A stretch of 64,000 nt of DNA. Source: Norana najaformis. Lineage: Eukaryota; Annelida; Clitellata; Crassiclitellata; Hormogastridae. A program made the translations under genes and the position numbers. Each line of letters begins with the position of its first letter. Positions within the stretch are counted from its first letter, which is position 1. The DNA lies in the NCBI GenBank assembly GCA_964023275.1, contig OZ029927.1, forward strand, positions 12,503,226-12,567,225, written 5' to 3'. Below the pieces are notes generated by a model. That model was given only the letters and a program-made list of their open reading frames with translations. It did no database searches and was not told the origin of the DNA. Below are positions 1 through 12,675 of the stretch, piece by piece.

Positions 1-576
1 TCCCGTATGCACCCTCTCCAATCACTGCATTCCAGTCTCCAGTTACAACTGCATAGTCTGTTCTTTTAGTTCCATCCAGTGCTTTCTCAATCACCTCATA
101 CATAGTGTCTATCTCTTCCTCTTCATGTGTCGTAGTGGAAATGTACACCTGTATTATTACAAAGTCCCCTGGCTTGGCTCGCATTGTTACCTTTGGATAC
201 ACATTCTTCTCTTTCAACAGTGTGGCAACGCCGTTTTGACTCTTTCCTCCTCCAGAATGTTGTATTCTTACTCCCTCGCTTATGAAATCTCCCTCTTTCC
301 TCCATCTCACCTCTGAAAGCCCATTTTATCCAAGCCCGTCCTTCACATCTCTTCAGTCACATCTGCAAGCTTTCCAGGTCTTAACATTTTTTCGGACATT
401 CCAGGTATTTTTTTACAAGGATTTCGCTGGTTTATGACCGAAGAGGCCTTGTTCCCTCCCCTGCCAACACGACTCTCTTGGGCAAAGACCTGTTCGAGTC
501 GTTCACGTTGTTGTCGTGCCTCTCTGGTGACCTCATAATTCGTGTACTCGGGATTTGTAGAGAGGGGGTCTCCCAT
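1..576 (-). mobile_element. Non-LTR retrotransposon fragment, endonuclease domain (runs off left edge)
   Basis: The minus strand reads as part of an apurinic-type endonuclease of a LINE. Visible blocks are GKLADVTEEM (near 345-375), a stretch with GGGKSQNGVATLLKEKN (near 205-265) and, nearest the left edge, VIIQVYISTTT followed by VVTGDWNAVIGEG, the motif holding the catalytic Asp and Asn of this nuclease family. The order and spacing match the endonuclease of RTE/'craniofacial development protein 2-like' elements. The frame changes at least once (an extra base near 196-202), so it is a dead fragment. The reverse transcriptase would lie to the left, outside the window. The 5' limit is uncertain. 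Confidence 0.75.
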
Positions 577-3500
577 TGCTTTCCTCTCAGTGTTTTAGCG
601 AGACACCATCTCCTAACGTCGATGAGCTCATCATCAGTCTTTCAGGCACTTTGCCCCGGGCATTCGCATAATTCCGACGAGAACTGGGTCGTCCACCACA
701 CAGTCTGTTCGAGAACAGGGGAATTACGTGAAGGTGGCGTGGTGGGCTGTTAAACAGCACAGGGGTTTTTGGAGACTCTTACGGTCCCATTTCCTTCCCT
801 CTACAATAATAGAATATATACGTACGTTTTACATAAATTCATGCTTTTCAAACAAGTTAAGTGAAATTCAAATAGGCTGTGTGCATGAACAAATTTGCCT
901 GATTTTTTATATGCTTACTTTAGAATGTCATAGCCGCTCGAGTAAGAAGAACCAGGATGAAACTTTTCATAAGCTTATTCAGTCGTATAATGTCTGACTA
1001 TTTACTTTGTCAGTTAAGCTTCAGTGCCCAACAAAACGCGATTAATAATTGCTCATTCTGGATACACCCATTTTATCGACAGCCTCAAAGGCGTTGGCCT
1101 GCGTGGTTGAGTCTTCCGACTTTCTTAAAGCAGTTCAGCAGGACAGTCTTTTTAGATTAACTGCACACGGATCTTGAAAGACATTTTAACCAAAGTAAGT
1201 AGTCAGACATTAATACCATTGTTATTTCTTATGCAACTCTTGAAATGATACAGGTTGGCGAAAGGGCCTTCGAGAAGTTCTTAGAAGTCGATGTGTAAAT
1301 ATTAATTACACTGCACAAAATTGCCATTAATTACATAACTAAGAATATTATTATTTGTTTTTACCCAGGGTAGGTAGAGATGATTCCTCTGGAACAAAAA
1401 AATTAGTACAAAAGCAAGAAGTATTCTCCCCTACTGAGGTGCACAAACTTATACCCGATTGCATCAGCATTTGAAAGCTGTTTGCAAATTGAAAGGAGCT
1501 GAGAAAGGCGGATTGTCTCATGTAGTTCATCAGAAATAGCGGTTATGCGGCTACTCAGTTAGAAATAAATCCAAAACCAGTTACGATGATTGATCCCAAT
1601 GTCTTAAATGCACTTGAAACCTAAATAGTTTGTGCGTTTAGGAAGTGCAGCTTGTTCAGCTGCGCTTCCATGTGAAACTGAAGTCAGGTGATAAAAATAT
1701 GACACCGTCCAAGTATGGAAATTGGTCACATCCAACGCAACACAATTGTCAGACACTGTGGCTCCAGTGTTGCTCCGACAGATCGTTTTCCATCATTAAG
1801 GAGAGGACATATGACTCATTAGAGCTAGAAATATTTCATTTGTTATGAGTTCTCCAGATGTTACCGTTCATCGCATAGAGTCTGCCTGAACGTCCACTTA
1901 CCAGTTTGTATACCAGTCCATAATGTCTTCCTGCGTCAGCTGTCTTGCCACGTTGACACTCGTCGGGCGCATATATGTTAAGGCCCAGCCTAAGAAACGA
2001 ATCATCTCATTGCTGAGGAACAGAACACATAATGTAATAACACTGTGGGGGCCAACTTTGCATGGTTGAGTAGATCGTTGAATGAGGTCCAGGACGCCAT
2101 CATTTTCCTGTTTGATCCCTTTCCCATTCGATTAGGAGTTTGTCTCAGGCACTCTGTTTCGTTAAAATTGATTTGGTAACTGCAGATAGAGACGAGCTTC
2201 GTGCTGCCAAAATCCCTATTATGTATATGTCTGATCAGCCTTTACATTCTCTGGGTATGGCTGACCTTAATGTCAGGATGGATGCATCCGATCCCAAATA
2301 AGCAGAAGAAGCCAGCGTCGACACCAGTCGAACACCAAGAACACAATTTCCTCTGTTATTTAATGTCATGGAGGTTGCCATTCAGATCAGTTCCAATTTA
2401 TGACTCATATGATTGCCCATGTTGTCCTAACACTCCTTTGACCATTACAGAGAGCATGATGCAGTACATTGGACAGCTTTGCAGCCCCAAAATATGAACG
2501 AAACAGGGTTATTATTATTATCATCATCATCATCATTATCATCATCATCACCACCACCACCACCATCATCATCATCATCGTCATCATCAGCACCATCAAT
2601 ATTTATTTTGCCCAAAGTAGGCCTACATATTATCCCTCGGGAATCATAATAAAAAATCTTCAAAAAAGTAAAATGTTTAGGCTGGCTAAATCTCGTCAAG
2701 TTATCATTAAGAATTCGTCTGTTATGCTATTTTGTCATGTTCTGATGTTATTAAATGACCAGTGTATAGTTAATAACCCAAGACACAGCCAAGTTAATAG
2801 CGAGCAAATTTCAACGTGTGATATCTTGTATTCTATCTCAGCCAGCAAATCAACATTAAGGAATTATATAGTCCTACAATTGTTTCTGAGCCTTTATATG
2901 AACTTGCTGGATATAAGTAGTAGTGAAGTTTGAAATGTTTCATCGTCTTGTGTCGATTTATGTTGCGCTGTACTTAATTAATAGGCCTAATCAATGTGAC
3001 ACTGTTAACTTCATTACGCGTTAACGTTCATTACTAGTTAAGCTGCGACATGCTATTGTCATTGTGCACGTAAAATATTGTTCATAAAACTCTAACAATT
3101 TAATTTGTCAATAATTATTTTAAAAATTAAACATCATATAACGAATAAAATTTAGATATTTCAATTCTGTACATCCTTCTACCCATGCTCACATAGAAGA
3201 CGTATTTACGGTGCCCACTACTGTAACCAATACTCAGTCACCAACATAAAATAAGCATGAAAAACTCTTAATTAAACGTGTATCGATATCGAAACGTTAG
3301 GAAAGGTAAAGGTAACCCATTGCAACACTTGTTTACATATCTATAATCGAGGTAATTTAAGAAAGTACGCAAGTATGAAAGTATGTAAACTCTTGTAGTA
3401 TATTGTACTACGTAGTCAGCCTCGCCACCATAGAAGTTATAGCATAAATCAAGCTTAATACAGTTCTCATAGAGAGGCACGCAAATGCAAAGAACTTATG

Positions 3501-4337
3501 TGCAAAATATCAGCTCGCACCTCAGGCAGAACCCAGGCGTCAGGAAGCTGAACGACAGGTGACAATACGCTAGCTAGTCTGAGAAGGTCTGGTCAGTTCC
3601 ATTTGATCTTAATTAGCTCATGTGTAAAGTATTATACCAGCTGGTGGCCGGATAGGTGCGTGAGAGAGAAACACCTCTCTTCAGTGTTACAGCCCATCAA
3701 CCGGGAATAAGAAGTGAATAAACAAATAAGCAACTCCTTAAGTCAGGTAAGGGAAGACCGATATATTGGATTTAACAAACTTAACGAATCTAGATGGTAT
3801 ATTCAGATGTGAGATCTAATAGGAACTTAGCACATGTCTCTCAGCATTAACTTCCGAGCAGGGCTGATAATCAAACTTAAGAACAGCAGTCAGAAGTTAG
3901 AAAGTAGTCAGAAGCCGAACAGCAGTCAAAATGTAACGCAAACTAGTGTCCTAGACCTAGGCACTGCAAACAATCAATCACTTGGGTTGGGAAGGTAAAG
4001 TTTGTCATGTGCAAACGTATAATGCAGCTCAGTAATCTAGTATGCATTCGGAAGGACATTTGCGTTACGAGAGACACTTGTATTGGAAAGACATTCATAG
4101 GCTGTATGACAATGAAATAAACGATAGACGACAGCATGGAATTCACCCTTCCTACAGATAGTGTGGAGAATCTTGAATCTGTGTGGAACCTCCTCAAAAG
4201 CATCTTTCTGGTGGTCTTTCGGATGAGGCGCAAACGTGACCGCAGCAATCCAACAAGAAGATGAAAGCAAATTGTTTTATTGTCATTTCCCTGTACAATC
4301 ACTTTCTCACATTCTCATATTGAGTTGTCGTCATCAC
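577..4337. other. Intergenic, no gene recognised
   Basis: AT-rich sequence upstream of receptor R1. No exon-like block with homology to the neighbouring receptors and no known domain was seen on either strand. Short open frames here lack codon structure. The only clear feature is the trinucleotide repeat at 2506-2600. Confidence 0.5.
2506..2600. repeat. (ATT/ATC)n trinucleotide microsatellite
   Basis: Run of TTA, TCA and CCA triplets with interruptions. It creates meaningless poly-Ile, poly-Asp and poly-Met frames on both strands. Confidence 0.95.
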
Positions 4338-4394
4338 TGCTTAATCAAACATTGCTTGTTTATTTATTATCAGGTGACTGTTTAAGCATTCGTA
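4338..4394 (+). promoter_or_regulatory. Conserved 5' flank of R1 (shared with R2)
   Basis: The 17-mer TGCTTAATCAAACATTG lies 41 bases before the R1 start codon. The identical 17-mer lies 37 bases before the R2 start at 16828-16844, followed in both by similar TTTATTATCA and GTGACTGTT blocks. This is probably 5' UTR or core promoter kept since the duplication. No TATA box is asserted. Confidence 0.35.
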
Positions 4395-7300
4395 ATGAAT
4401 CCTGTGATACTCTCTTGCATTCTAGTCTTATGTGTGACCCATGTTTCTTCAGGTGAGTTTAAAATCTTGATAATTTTTCTTTTTTCTCCTAGATGTTTTC
4501 GAGGATAACAGTAGGGTCTAGTATACATTGCATCTTTAAGAATTACCAGTCGAAACAAGTGAACGTGGTATTCTTCGACACTAAAGAAAAATGTAATTGA
4601 AAGCAATTCATAATGTTAGTTACGTAACTTAAATCTTAACTTGCATTAGTTTAATCATTACCCAATTTGAGGTCAAAAAGGTTCAGGGCAAAAACCTACG
4701 TAACCATCTTTCTGTCAACAGTTACAACCTACTGCGTAGCTTTTTAGAGCTATCTAAAGTTTGCAAAAACCCAAATAATCACCTTTAACAACATATGTTA
4801 ATAAAAAGGCTATTATTATTTCTCTATTATTTTCGCTAATATTTCTTCTCCAAAGATCAAACAGTTAGGGTTACTTGTACTGAATCTGTGTCGCTTGGTT
4901 ATCGCCACATAGTGCCGCCTCGATTACAAAAGATGATGCATCAAAAGTGGATCGAAATTAAACAAACAAATGCACTATATCCTGGCATATCAAAACGTTC
5001 GCTTTGTTAACCAATCGTGTAGCAAACGTAAATGTACACAGTTTTCTATATCTACCGTATGGCCTCCACCCTGCTCATTTTTCAATGAATTCAACAGGTG
5101 AGATCTTTCACTACCGCTGCCCGTCGTTTGAATTCGCAGCGTTGTGCTAGGCGACTATGAAAAAATGCGAGCTCGGCGTCAGTCTTCCATCTGAGCAAAC
5201 ATCATTGAAGCTTAATGTCCGTATCCAACATGAGGAAGAGCAAGTTTCTGTCTACGTAGCGGCGAATTCGTATCTCAGTGATAAACAAGAAAAGCTATTC
5301 CACCTCTCAGATAGCGACTAAAGTTGGCTGCAGTCAGAGTGCATGCAGTGGTCAAAATACTGCATAAGAAGAAAGAGACTGAGTCTGTGGCTGACAAGAT
5401 GCGTTCAGTTTCATCAGCGAAATTCGACGGGAGATCGACCTCTTCGACACACCTGTCTAGCGGATCTCAAGCTTACATCTCCTCAGCTCTTGGGGCAGTG
5501 CATGGTATGAGAAGTGTGGTATTGTTGTTGCATCGTCGCAGTACATGGAAGGTGCCTGAAATTTGGACTGCCGGGGTGTAAATCGAGGAGAAGGCCATTG
5601 CGGATGGTTGCATATAGAAAGTGAAGAGTCGAATGAGCAAGAAAGTACTCAGAATGGACGTGTGAATTGTGGGATAAGATACTTTTCAGCGATGAAAGTA
5701 CTTTCTGCTTCTACGTGAGACGACTTCCGGAGGAAGGATAAAATCCGATTGAACACTTAAAATAGCCGTCGATATATCCAAGCGTCGTAGGGAAGACAAA
5801 TCGAGTCGGTAATAGCAGTTTGGAATCGAGTTGTCACCAGAGACCATCATATCAAGCTGGTTCATTCCATGTCTGCCATGTGCAAGGCCTTTCGCAAAAG
5901 TAAAGGATGGCCAATCGAGTACTATCCCATCAGAGTCACATGTCAAAAGGCCCTTGTCAGGGCTACCACATAAAAGAAAGAACAATTACTAGTCTAAACA
6001 GTTGAAAAACTAAAAAAGTCAGATTCCTTGTTTTCGTTGTTTAAACCACTCTGTGTTAACTCCTGCAAAACACATTTGCAACTAAAACTATTTAACGTAG
6101 CTCACTGCTAAAATATGTTTAAACGATGTTTAAAAGATTCCTACGAGCATCGTTTTGCAGCAAATAGGCAGCATGAAAAGGAAAACATAAAAAAATTCAA
6201 AATGTCGCCTCTGTATTCCAGACAGTTGTACACCACTCTACATGACAGTATCAGCATCGACACCTGCTATTCAAAGAAAGAGCGTAGGAGAAAGCTGCAC
6301 ATTTCGGTGGACCGTCACAGGAAATTTTACAACTTACAATATCAGTATTGGTTCAACCGGAAGTCCTACTGCTTTGGGTCCAAACACCAATCATACGTTG
6401 AATAGGAGTAATGGTGTGATCACGCTTTTCATATGGAATATACAGACGTCAAATGCCGGACACTACTCATTGTCAATCAGCACAGAATCATCGACTGAAG
6501 TGAACTCGGTTGCCATGCTTTTTGTATACGGTCAGTCTATATTCAGTAATACACTGAAAGAATGATCAACTTGATTAGGCAACGCCTTTGATTTAATATT
6601 GTCACACGTAGGCATTTGTGCGTAATGTGGCATAAGCCTAAGTATTATTTTCTCTGATGTAGAAAAACAACTCACAGAATCGCTCTAAATATGTAATATT
6701 GTTATATCTTATTTTAGCCGATCAGCCTGATTCAATTTCAACTATATGTTTTGATCGAACCTAACCTTATCTTGTCTCATCTAATCTAATCCTATATGAC
6801 CTAGTAATCTTACACGTAAAAGCCAACTGATTCATACATGGAACAGTATAATTTGAAAACACTAGATTTTTATGCAAACAATAACGAACATTAATTTATA
6901 TAAATATTAAATACAAATACTAAAAGATTTGCAAAAGTTGATTCCTTACTTTGTTTTCAGACATTCCTAACGCTCGCACAATTCTAGCTGTTGGGCGGAA
7001 TCCAGGTTTCGAAGGTGATAAAATCGAATTAAATTGTTCAGCCACTTCTTATTCGTTACCGGCAGCGTATCGACCAAGAATGTACTACTTCTGGTCCAGT
7101 TACCGATATGGCGATCTCCGAAACATTTCCAGTGGATCTGCAGTGCTGCAAAATGGCGACGTTCTTTCTCGAAGCAGTATTAAGAATGATGGAAAAACTC
7201 TTGTTATTGCTTCAGTTCGGTATGCAGATACCAGCTTCTATTGTTCCGTCCAAGAAGAAGGATCGCCTTACAAATCTAATAATTATCAATCCTTCATTTT

Positions 7301-10300
7301 AGAATTTCTTGGTGAGTATCAATGTTTTTGTAAAAGAGTTGATAGGCTAAACTACGAAGAAATGTTCAATGCCGATATATAGCCTCTGCATTTGAGGCAA
7401 CAAGCTTACCATTACTCACAATTCGTCCCTTCACAAAGCCCTTCAAACTTGTTCGAGTGAATTAAATTGCATGAATTTATGTATAGGCTATTTATATAAC
7501 GTTTTTAAAGAATCTATCAAACGCTAATAAATATAATTACCTCGATTCACCAATCGATAGTGAGTGCCAACATTTTTGTAATAGAAACGATAGGCTATAT
7601 TATTAAGAAAATGTTAATGGTGATAAATAGCTTTTACATTTGAGGCTACAAGCCGATCCTTCCTCAGATTTGATAACTTCACATAGCCTTTCAGTCTAGG
7701 CCTATGTCTACTTTTGTGCTCAGGCCATCGTAATGGTAATCGTAATCTCGAGATTTCTACAGCGCTCAACGAAAGCTAAGCCACGGGAACCAGCTTATTC
7801 ACAGGCGCTCAGTCAAAGCAGAATCGATAGGCAAAAGGGTTCGGTTCCAGATGACTAGAGTGACTTTATTTGCATGTATTTATGTATATACTATTTATAT
7901 AACGCCTTTTAAGAATCTCATGCATGTATAAAATGGCTATTAACAGTTCTAAAATGATGTGATTTAATAAGAGTCGAAATTGTTTCTTTTATTCTATCTT
8001 TTGAAAAATTACGTATTTTAAGAGGAAGATTGTTCCGAGAAGCCAGACTAATACATGAGAAAGCACTATTTGCCTAAATCGTCGTACTGGAACGCGGGAT
8101 TAATAAGTCCCTTTGGAATGCTGAACGCAATGATAGTCGACCCGGCTGGCTAGAGACAGAAACACAGAGCTCAAACAAATATATTTGCCAAATGTTCGAA
8201 CAACACCGGGAGAAATTTCATCTAGCATAGTTTATTGTAAGTCCAGGTTCAATAAAGTAACACCTTCCTCAACGAAAGGAGCAGTGTTTCTCAATAATCC
8301 AAAACCCGCCGACAGTTGCCAAGTTAACACCTGAGATGAAGTTATGACGCAGCTAAAGAAACATTTGCAGTTCAGTACAAGTCGCGCCTTTTAGATATGG
8401 TAGATATCTACGCTTTCGCGATACTTAGAAGTCATATTACACACAGTCTAAAACTATATGTTGAGATTCATACATAATTACACAATCTTCAATTTTAAAT
8501 AGACATGTATAAGTGAAATAATGGCCAGAATTGGTACAATGTTAGGGTAATTTGTGAGCATGGTAGGTAGAATTTACGTTAACTTTGCAGCTAACATTAG
8601 TCACTACACTAACCATTCAGTAGAAGAGTAATTCAGTCGTCGTATACGTCTGTGCCCATATAAACAGAATGCATTGCCAGGTATCGCTAAATATCTTAAC
8701 CTCGTCAAAATCGTAAATACCTGGAACACAGAAAACTCTTAGAAGCCTCTTTTCTCATGAGACATCGTTATACTTTATATCGTTAATCTATTAATGATCA
8801 GCTGTTCCCGAAATTCCAAAGTATAATCATGTTATAGCAAATGACATGCGTCTCATTCATTTCGTTCTCAACTTAAGACTTACCTTTCTCAAATTGCTCA
8901 GCCACCATAGGCTACCTCTCTGTCTTATTGGACTGGTCTTCTGGATGCTGACCTGATTGCGCCTTGGTTTTGGTGCGCCATCGGTTGATGCCTTGTGTAT
9001 TAAAGCCATCGCCGTTAGAAACTACTAAATCTACAACTGTAAACAGCGTAAACTATAGTCGATTTTATTGATTTCTTTGCTTGTTTTCCACACAATTATG
9101 ACCTTCATTATTTTATCAACTTTTACTTTTTCTTTGCCTCTACACCAATGATTTTCTAGCTGTAGTTAAAGCATCATTATCGTCAATTTTGGAATCCCAG
9201 CATTGTGCTTTATTTTTCCGATTTCATGTTTGTTTAAAATACAATTATTTATGTTTTAGGTAAACCCTACACATATTACTTTACTCCAACGAGCAGAAAA
9301 TTCAATGCAGCGCTTTCTTCCTCAGTATTTTTATCCTTCTGTTACTTCGCAAATCCTCTATTAAAATCGTATACCAACTGGACTTTCGTAAATGCTTCAG
9401 GAAGTACAACGGAATATCTCATGCGATCCAATCCTTTCACATCTCCTCAAATTTATTTATCATTTTCACTTAACTCAGTGAGCATGTATGGAAATTACTC
9501 TGCCACTTTGACCAATAGTAACGGATCAAGAACAGAAACTTTCCAAGTTCTTCCTCCAGGTAAATCTAATCGAATCTAATAGGTAAATTCCTACTACGCT
9601 GTTATAGTGACGCCAAAGGTCTCAATCGATGGTGGCTTCTAAGGAAAACTGGATTCAGTTTATTATGTTTTTTAAGCAGGGACAGTCAATGACAATGTGG
9701 GACAAAAAGATCTGGACTTGAAAGCTAACCTTACTATATCTGTCTCAGAGATTTTGTAACTAAGAGATAATGAATACGCTAGTTCCCATAACAGAAGCCT
9801 TTTAGGTGTTGACAATTTCCAAATAATACAATAAGGTTTACGCTCTTGCTAATCAAATTTTTTGTAAGAGTTAGAGAAAACCATTGGTCAGGAATGCCAT
9901 CATAAAGACTAGGCATTAAATTAATCGCAGATTACTGCCTGATTACTATTGGTGCTACCGACCTTTCGAATACAGACCGGTAACACCAACGTTGGTTACA
10001 TTTGATCTTTAGTTATATCTCGGGTCTTTTTCATCTAATCTCGACCCGATTAAGTTGCATTGCACCAACAGCGCACTGCGAGTGAATCTCGGAATAAATT
10101 CACCTATCAGATTTCTTGCTTCAAGTAAATTCACCCAAATGCTTGGAATGGCGTAAGTTGAGCAATTTGAATCGTGACTATAGCAGGCTCACAGCTAAAA
10201 TTTATCAACATTCTTAACTTGTGCGTTAATGCTTCAAAAAATATCTGTTTCTTTTACAAACTGTATTTTAATATTTACAGGACCTCCTGACAGCCCGTCA

Positions 10301-12675
10301 GATTTCACTGTACAATACGTGACACACAGTCTCGTCTCGCTTCAGTGGCGCTGCATGTGGTTTAACGGCGACCAACAAACAGTCTTTGTACGATTAGTGG
10401 ATGCTAAAAGCAACACGGAAGTAGAAACTCAAAATATTCTTCTGGACACGGACTGCTATAAATCCAGATTCGGCACACTGTTTCAAAGCAAGATTCAACC
10501 AGAGACAGACTACAAGGCGAGCATATGGTCAGTCAACAAACTTGGTTCCAGTAATGTCGTCAAATTACCCGTCAGAACTACAAAAAGACTTATATTTAGA
10601 ATTTCTGATGCAAGTATATTAATCGTGGAAAGTCAGGCTACAATCAGTTTCAAGATAGCGGATTGTACTAAACCTACAATACTGCTAAACGTAACTTGTT
10701 GTGCTGAGTTAACGACTCAATGCAGTCATAAAACGTACTTTGTAAGCAATACAGAGAACCAAATTGTATATGATGCTTTGCCAATTGGAAATGAATATGT
10801 GTTCGACTTCACCGTGTATGACAGAGACGGCTACACCTACACGTCTACGTTGGCGACTGTGAAAGGCGTGCAAGTGTCAAGAAAAGAAGGTAAGTCTACT
10901 GTAATAAAAAACCATGGTTACATAACTATCAACCATTCAGTAGTCATTTACTAGAGCTTAATAATTAAGACTATTAAAAGATGAATAACTTCTTGACATT
11001 TCTTTGCCAGTTTTCTATAAGCGCCTGAAAACATTCTATTTGATCATGTTCTGTGTTGTCAGGTCGAAGGCATCTCCTATGAGTTTCTTTTAAGTGGCGC
11101 TATATAAATCTGTGATTACGATTACAAATTACAACTGAAATTGTATGAAGGCTTATTCTTAGTGGAAGGTGGCAAGCACAGAGTGCAAGCTTCATAGTGG
11201 GAGGTCTGGGCCAAAGTCCTCAATGGCGGGTGATTAAATCGGATCACACTTTCATTTCTAGCGAACAATTTATGAATTTTTTTTATTTTCGTCTTTTATG
11301 GTTTTAATTACAATGAATTACAATTACACCTCGAGCAGCATATCGAAAAGAAAGTTTAAATTGGCACAAACGATTAGGTCTTCCGTCTAGGGATCCGTAG
11401 AATTGTGTCTTCAGTAAGAATTATCAACTTAAAAGCCTTTATATATTGCAAACCCTTTCTTACAATGTTGACGTTTATGACCTCAATAATTGAAAATATG
11501 GGCTACGTAGATCCGACGATATACAATCCATGTGGCAGGAATTCGGAAAAAGGAACTCCTAGGCCCGTCGCAGTCATTGTTCTGGCCATCCTTTTGGGAA
11601 TCGCTGCCCTGGCTTTGATCGGCTGCCTAATATGTTTTCTTGCCTACAAATGTCGTCAGGAATCACATCAGGTAGGTCTATAGCTTTATGATAGGTTAGA
11701 ATTTTAAGCAAAGCTGGAAAAAAATACGCTAGAACGACCTAGTTGATCTAATTTTAGTATGCTGCGGGTTCGAGTCTCCTCTGTGACTATTATTGTGTAT
11801 GGATCATGAGCAAATCCTTCACGCACAAATATTGTTTAGGACCATCAGTTGATGCTTTATCATTAGATGGACGCTTTTTAAATACAGAAATAATAATAAT
11901 AATAATAATCATTACAACGATAACAACAACAACAACAGCAACAACTACCACAATAATATTAGTACTAAAACTAATACTAAAACTGATACTCTTACAAATA
12001 CTAATACTACTAATAATAATAAAGTGAAAGTAATTGATGCGGATGAGGAGGGGAAGAAGGAAGAGAAAAAGAAGAAGCGGAAGAAGGCGATGTTGGTGGG
12101 GTCGCGGTGTTAGCTGTAAAGAAAAAAGTGAGTGTAATACATTTATTTTTTCACACGCCTCCATATGAACAACCCGAAAATGTGGTCCCGATGTCGAAGG
12201 TCTATATGGCTGATGTGCAAACACAAAACCCGCAATCCAATAATATGACCCCTCTTTTTACCCTTCCAACTTTTGTTGGTACTCATTTTCCGGCCAATAA
12301 AGAATTAATGTCTGAGGGGCCGCCAAGAGGCGTGATATCCCGTTACTAACCCGGTTCGATTTTTAACATCTAACAGCAAAAGCAAGCGACCACCTTGATG
12401 GCAATGGTGTATTATTGGTGGTGATGACAGTGCGAGTACAATGGTGATGACTAGTTTCTGTGTTTTGATAGGAATCCTCAGGAGTTCAATCAAGAAGTGA
12501 AGAGACATCCCCCATTGAACAAGAAAGTAACTATGAACAAATGAACATGGCTTCACTGAAGAATGATTACTATGAGCCTACGAACGAGGATCCGCCCAAT
12601 AATGGTATTAACGACACACACCTGGATGAAACAGACGTGAAAGAGTTTGAAATAACGTCGCCAATACAATCATGA
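4395..12675 (+). CDS. R1: type I receptor, 3 Ig-like domains, FN3-like region, TM, tyrosine tail
   Basis: Exons inferred from splice sites and paralog alignment: 4395-4452 signal peptide (MNPVILSCILVLCVTHVSS); 6255-6530 Ig-a; 6961-7311 Ig-b; 9260-9559 Ig-c; 10281-10889 FN3-like; 11511-11671 transmembrane; 12472-12675 cytoplasmic tail and stop. Lengths join in frame to 652 residues, and all extracellular junctions are phase 1. Ig-b is canonical (Cys in ELNC, Trp in YYFW, Cys in FYC). Ig-a and Ig-c lack the usual F-strand Cys. The FN3-like exon has a normal first module (LQW, then PETDYKASIWSVNKLGSS) and a second beta-rich module with a CC...C motif. The TM helix is about residues 551-578. The tail has Tyr606 in YEQM (YxxM, a PI3K SH2-type motif) and a Tyr618/Tyr619 pair. 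The TM exon acceptor has a poor pyrimidine tract. Probably a surface adhesion or recognition receptor; the ligand is unknown. Confidence 0.8.
5270..5800 (+). mobile_element. Tc1/mariner-type transposase remnant in R1 intron 1
   Basis: Broken frames read as a Tc1-family transposase. An N-terminal helix-turn-helix part (QIATKVGCSQSA, then HAVVKILHKKKETESVADK) is followed after a gap by SEWTCELWDKILFSDEST, which carries the second catalytic Asp of the DDE/D family. Several frameshifts and stops make it inactive. R2 intron 1 is only about 0.46 kb against 1.8 kb here, so this element and flanking DNA were probably gained by R1 after the R1/R2 split or lost from R2. Confidence 0.7.
7735..7857 (-). 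mobile_element. LINE-C 3' end fragment
   Basis: On the minus strand it reads as the 3' end of LINE lineage C: GAACCGAACCC, then AGCGCCTGTGAATAAGCTGG, then GCGCTGTAGAAATCTCGAG, ending in ATTACGATTACC. It lies in the R1 intron between Ig-b and Ig-c and matches 51240-51358, 31013-31260 (minus) and 57296-57505 (minus). Confidence 0.75.
11006..11134 (+). mobile_element. LINE-A 3' end fragment
   Basis: Contains AAGCGCCTGAAAA... then AAGTGGCGCTATATAAAT and a degenerate ATTACG/ATTACA tail. It matches the end of the longer copy at 47885-48589. It lies in the R1 intron between the FN3-like and TM exons. Confidence 0.75.
11735..12015 (+). mobile_element. tRNA-derived SINE with AAT tail
   Basis: Pol III box-B-like GCGGGTTCGAGTCTCC near 11765 is followed by the family body (TGAGCAAATCCTTCAC, CATCAGTTGATGCTT, CATTAGATGGACGC) and AAATACAGAAATAATAATAAT, passing into an AAT/ACA microsatellite. 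Same family as 34135-34340. It lies in the intron before the R1 tail exon. The box-A end is degraded. Confidence 0.7.
12040..12105. repeat. GAA-rich simple repeat
   Basis: Purine-rich GAA/GAG triplet tract in the R1 intron, not coding. Confidence 0.7.

Noticed and set aside
1645..1848. Short frame upstream of R1
   Set aside because: No domain, no splice-site support and no relation to neighbouring exons.
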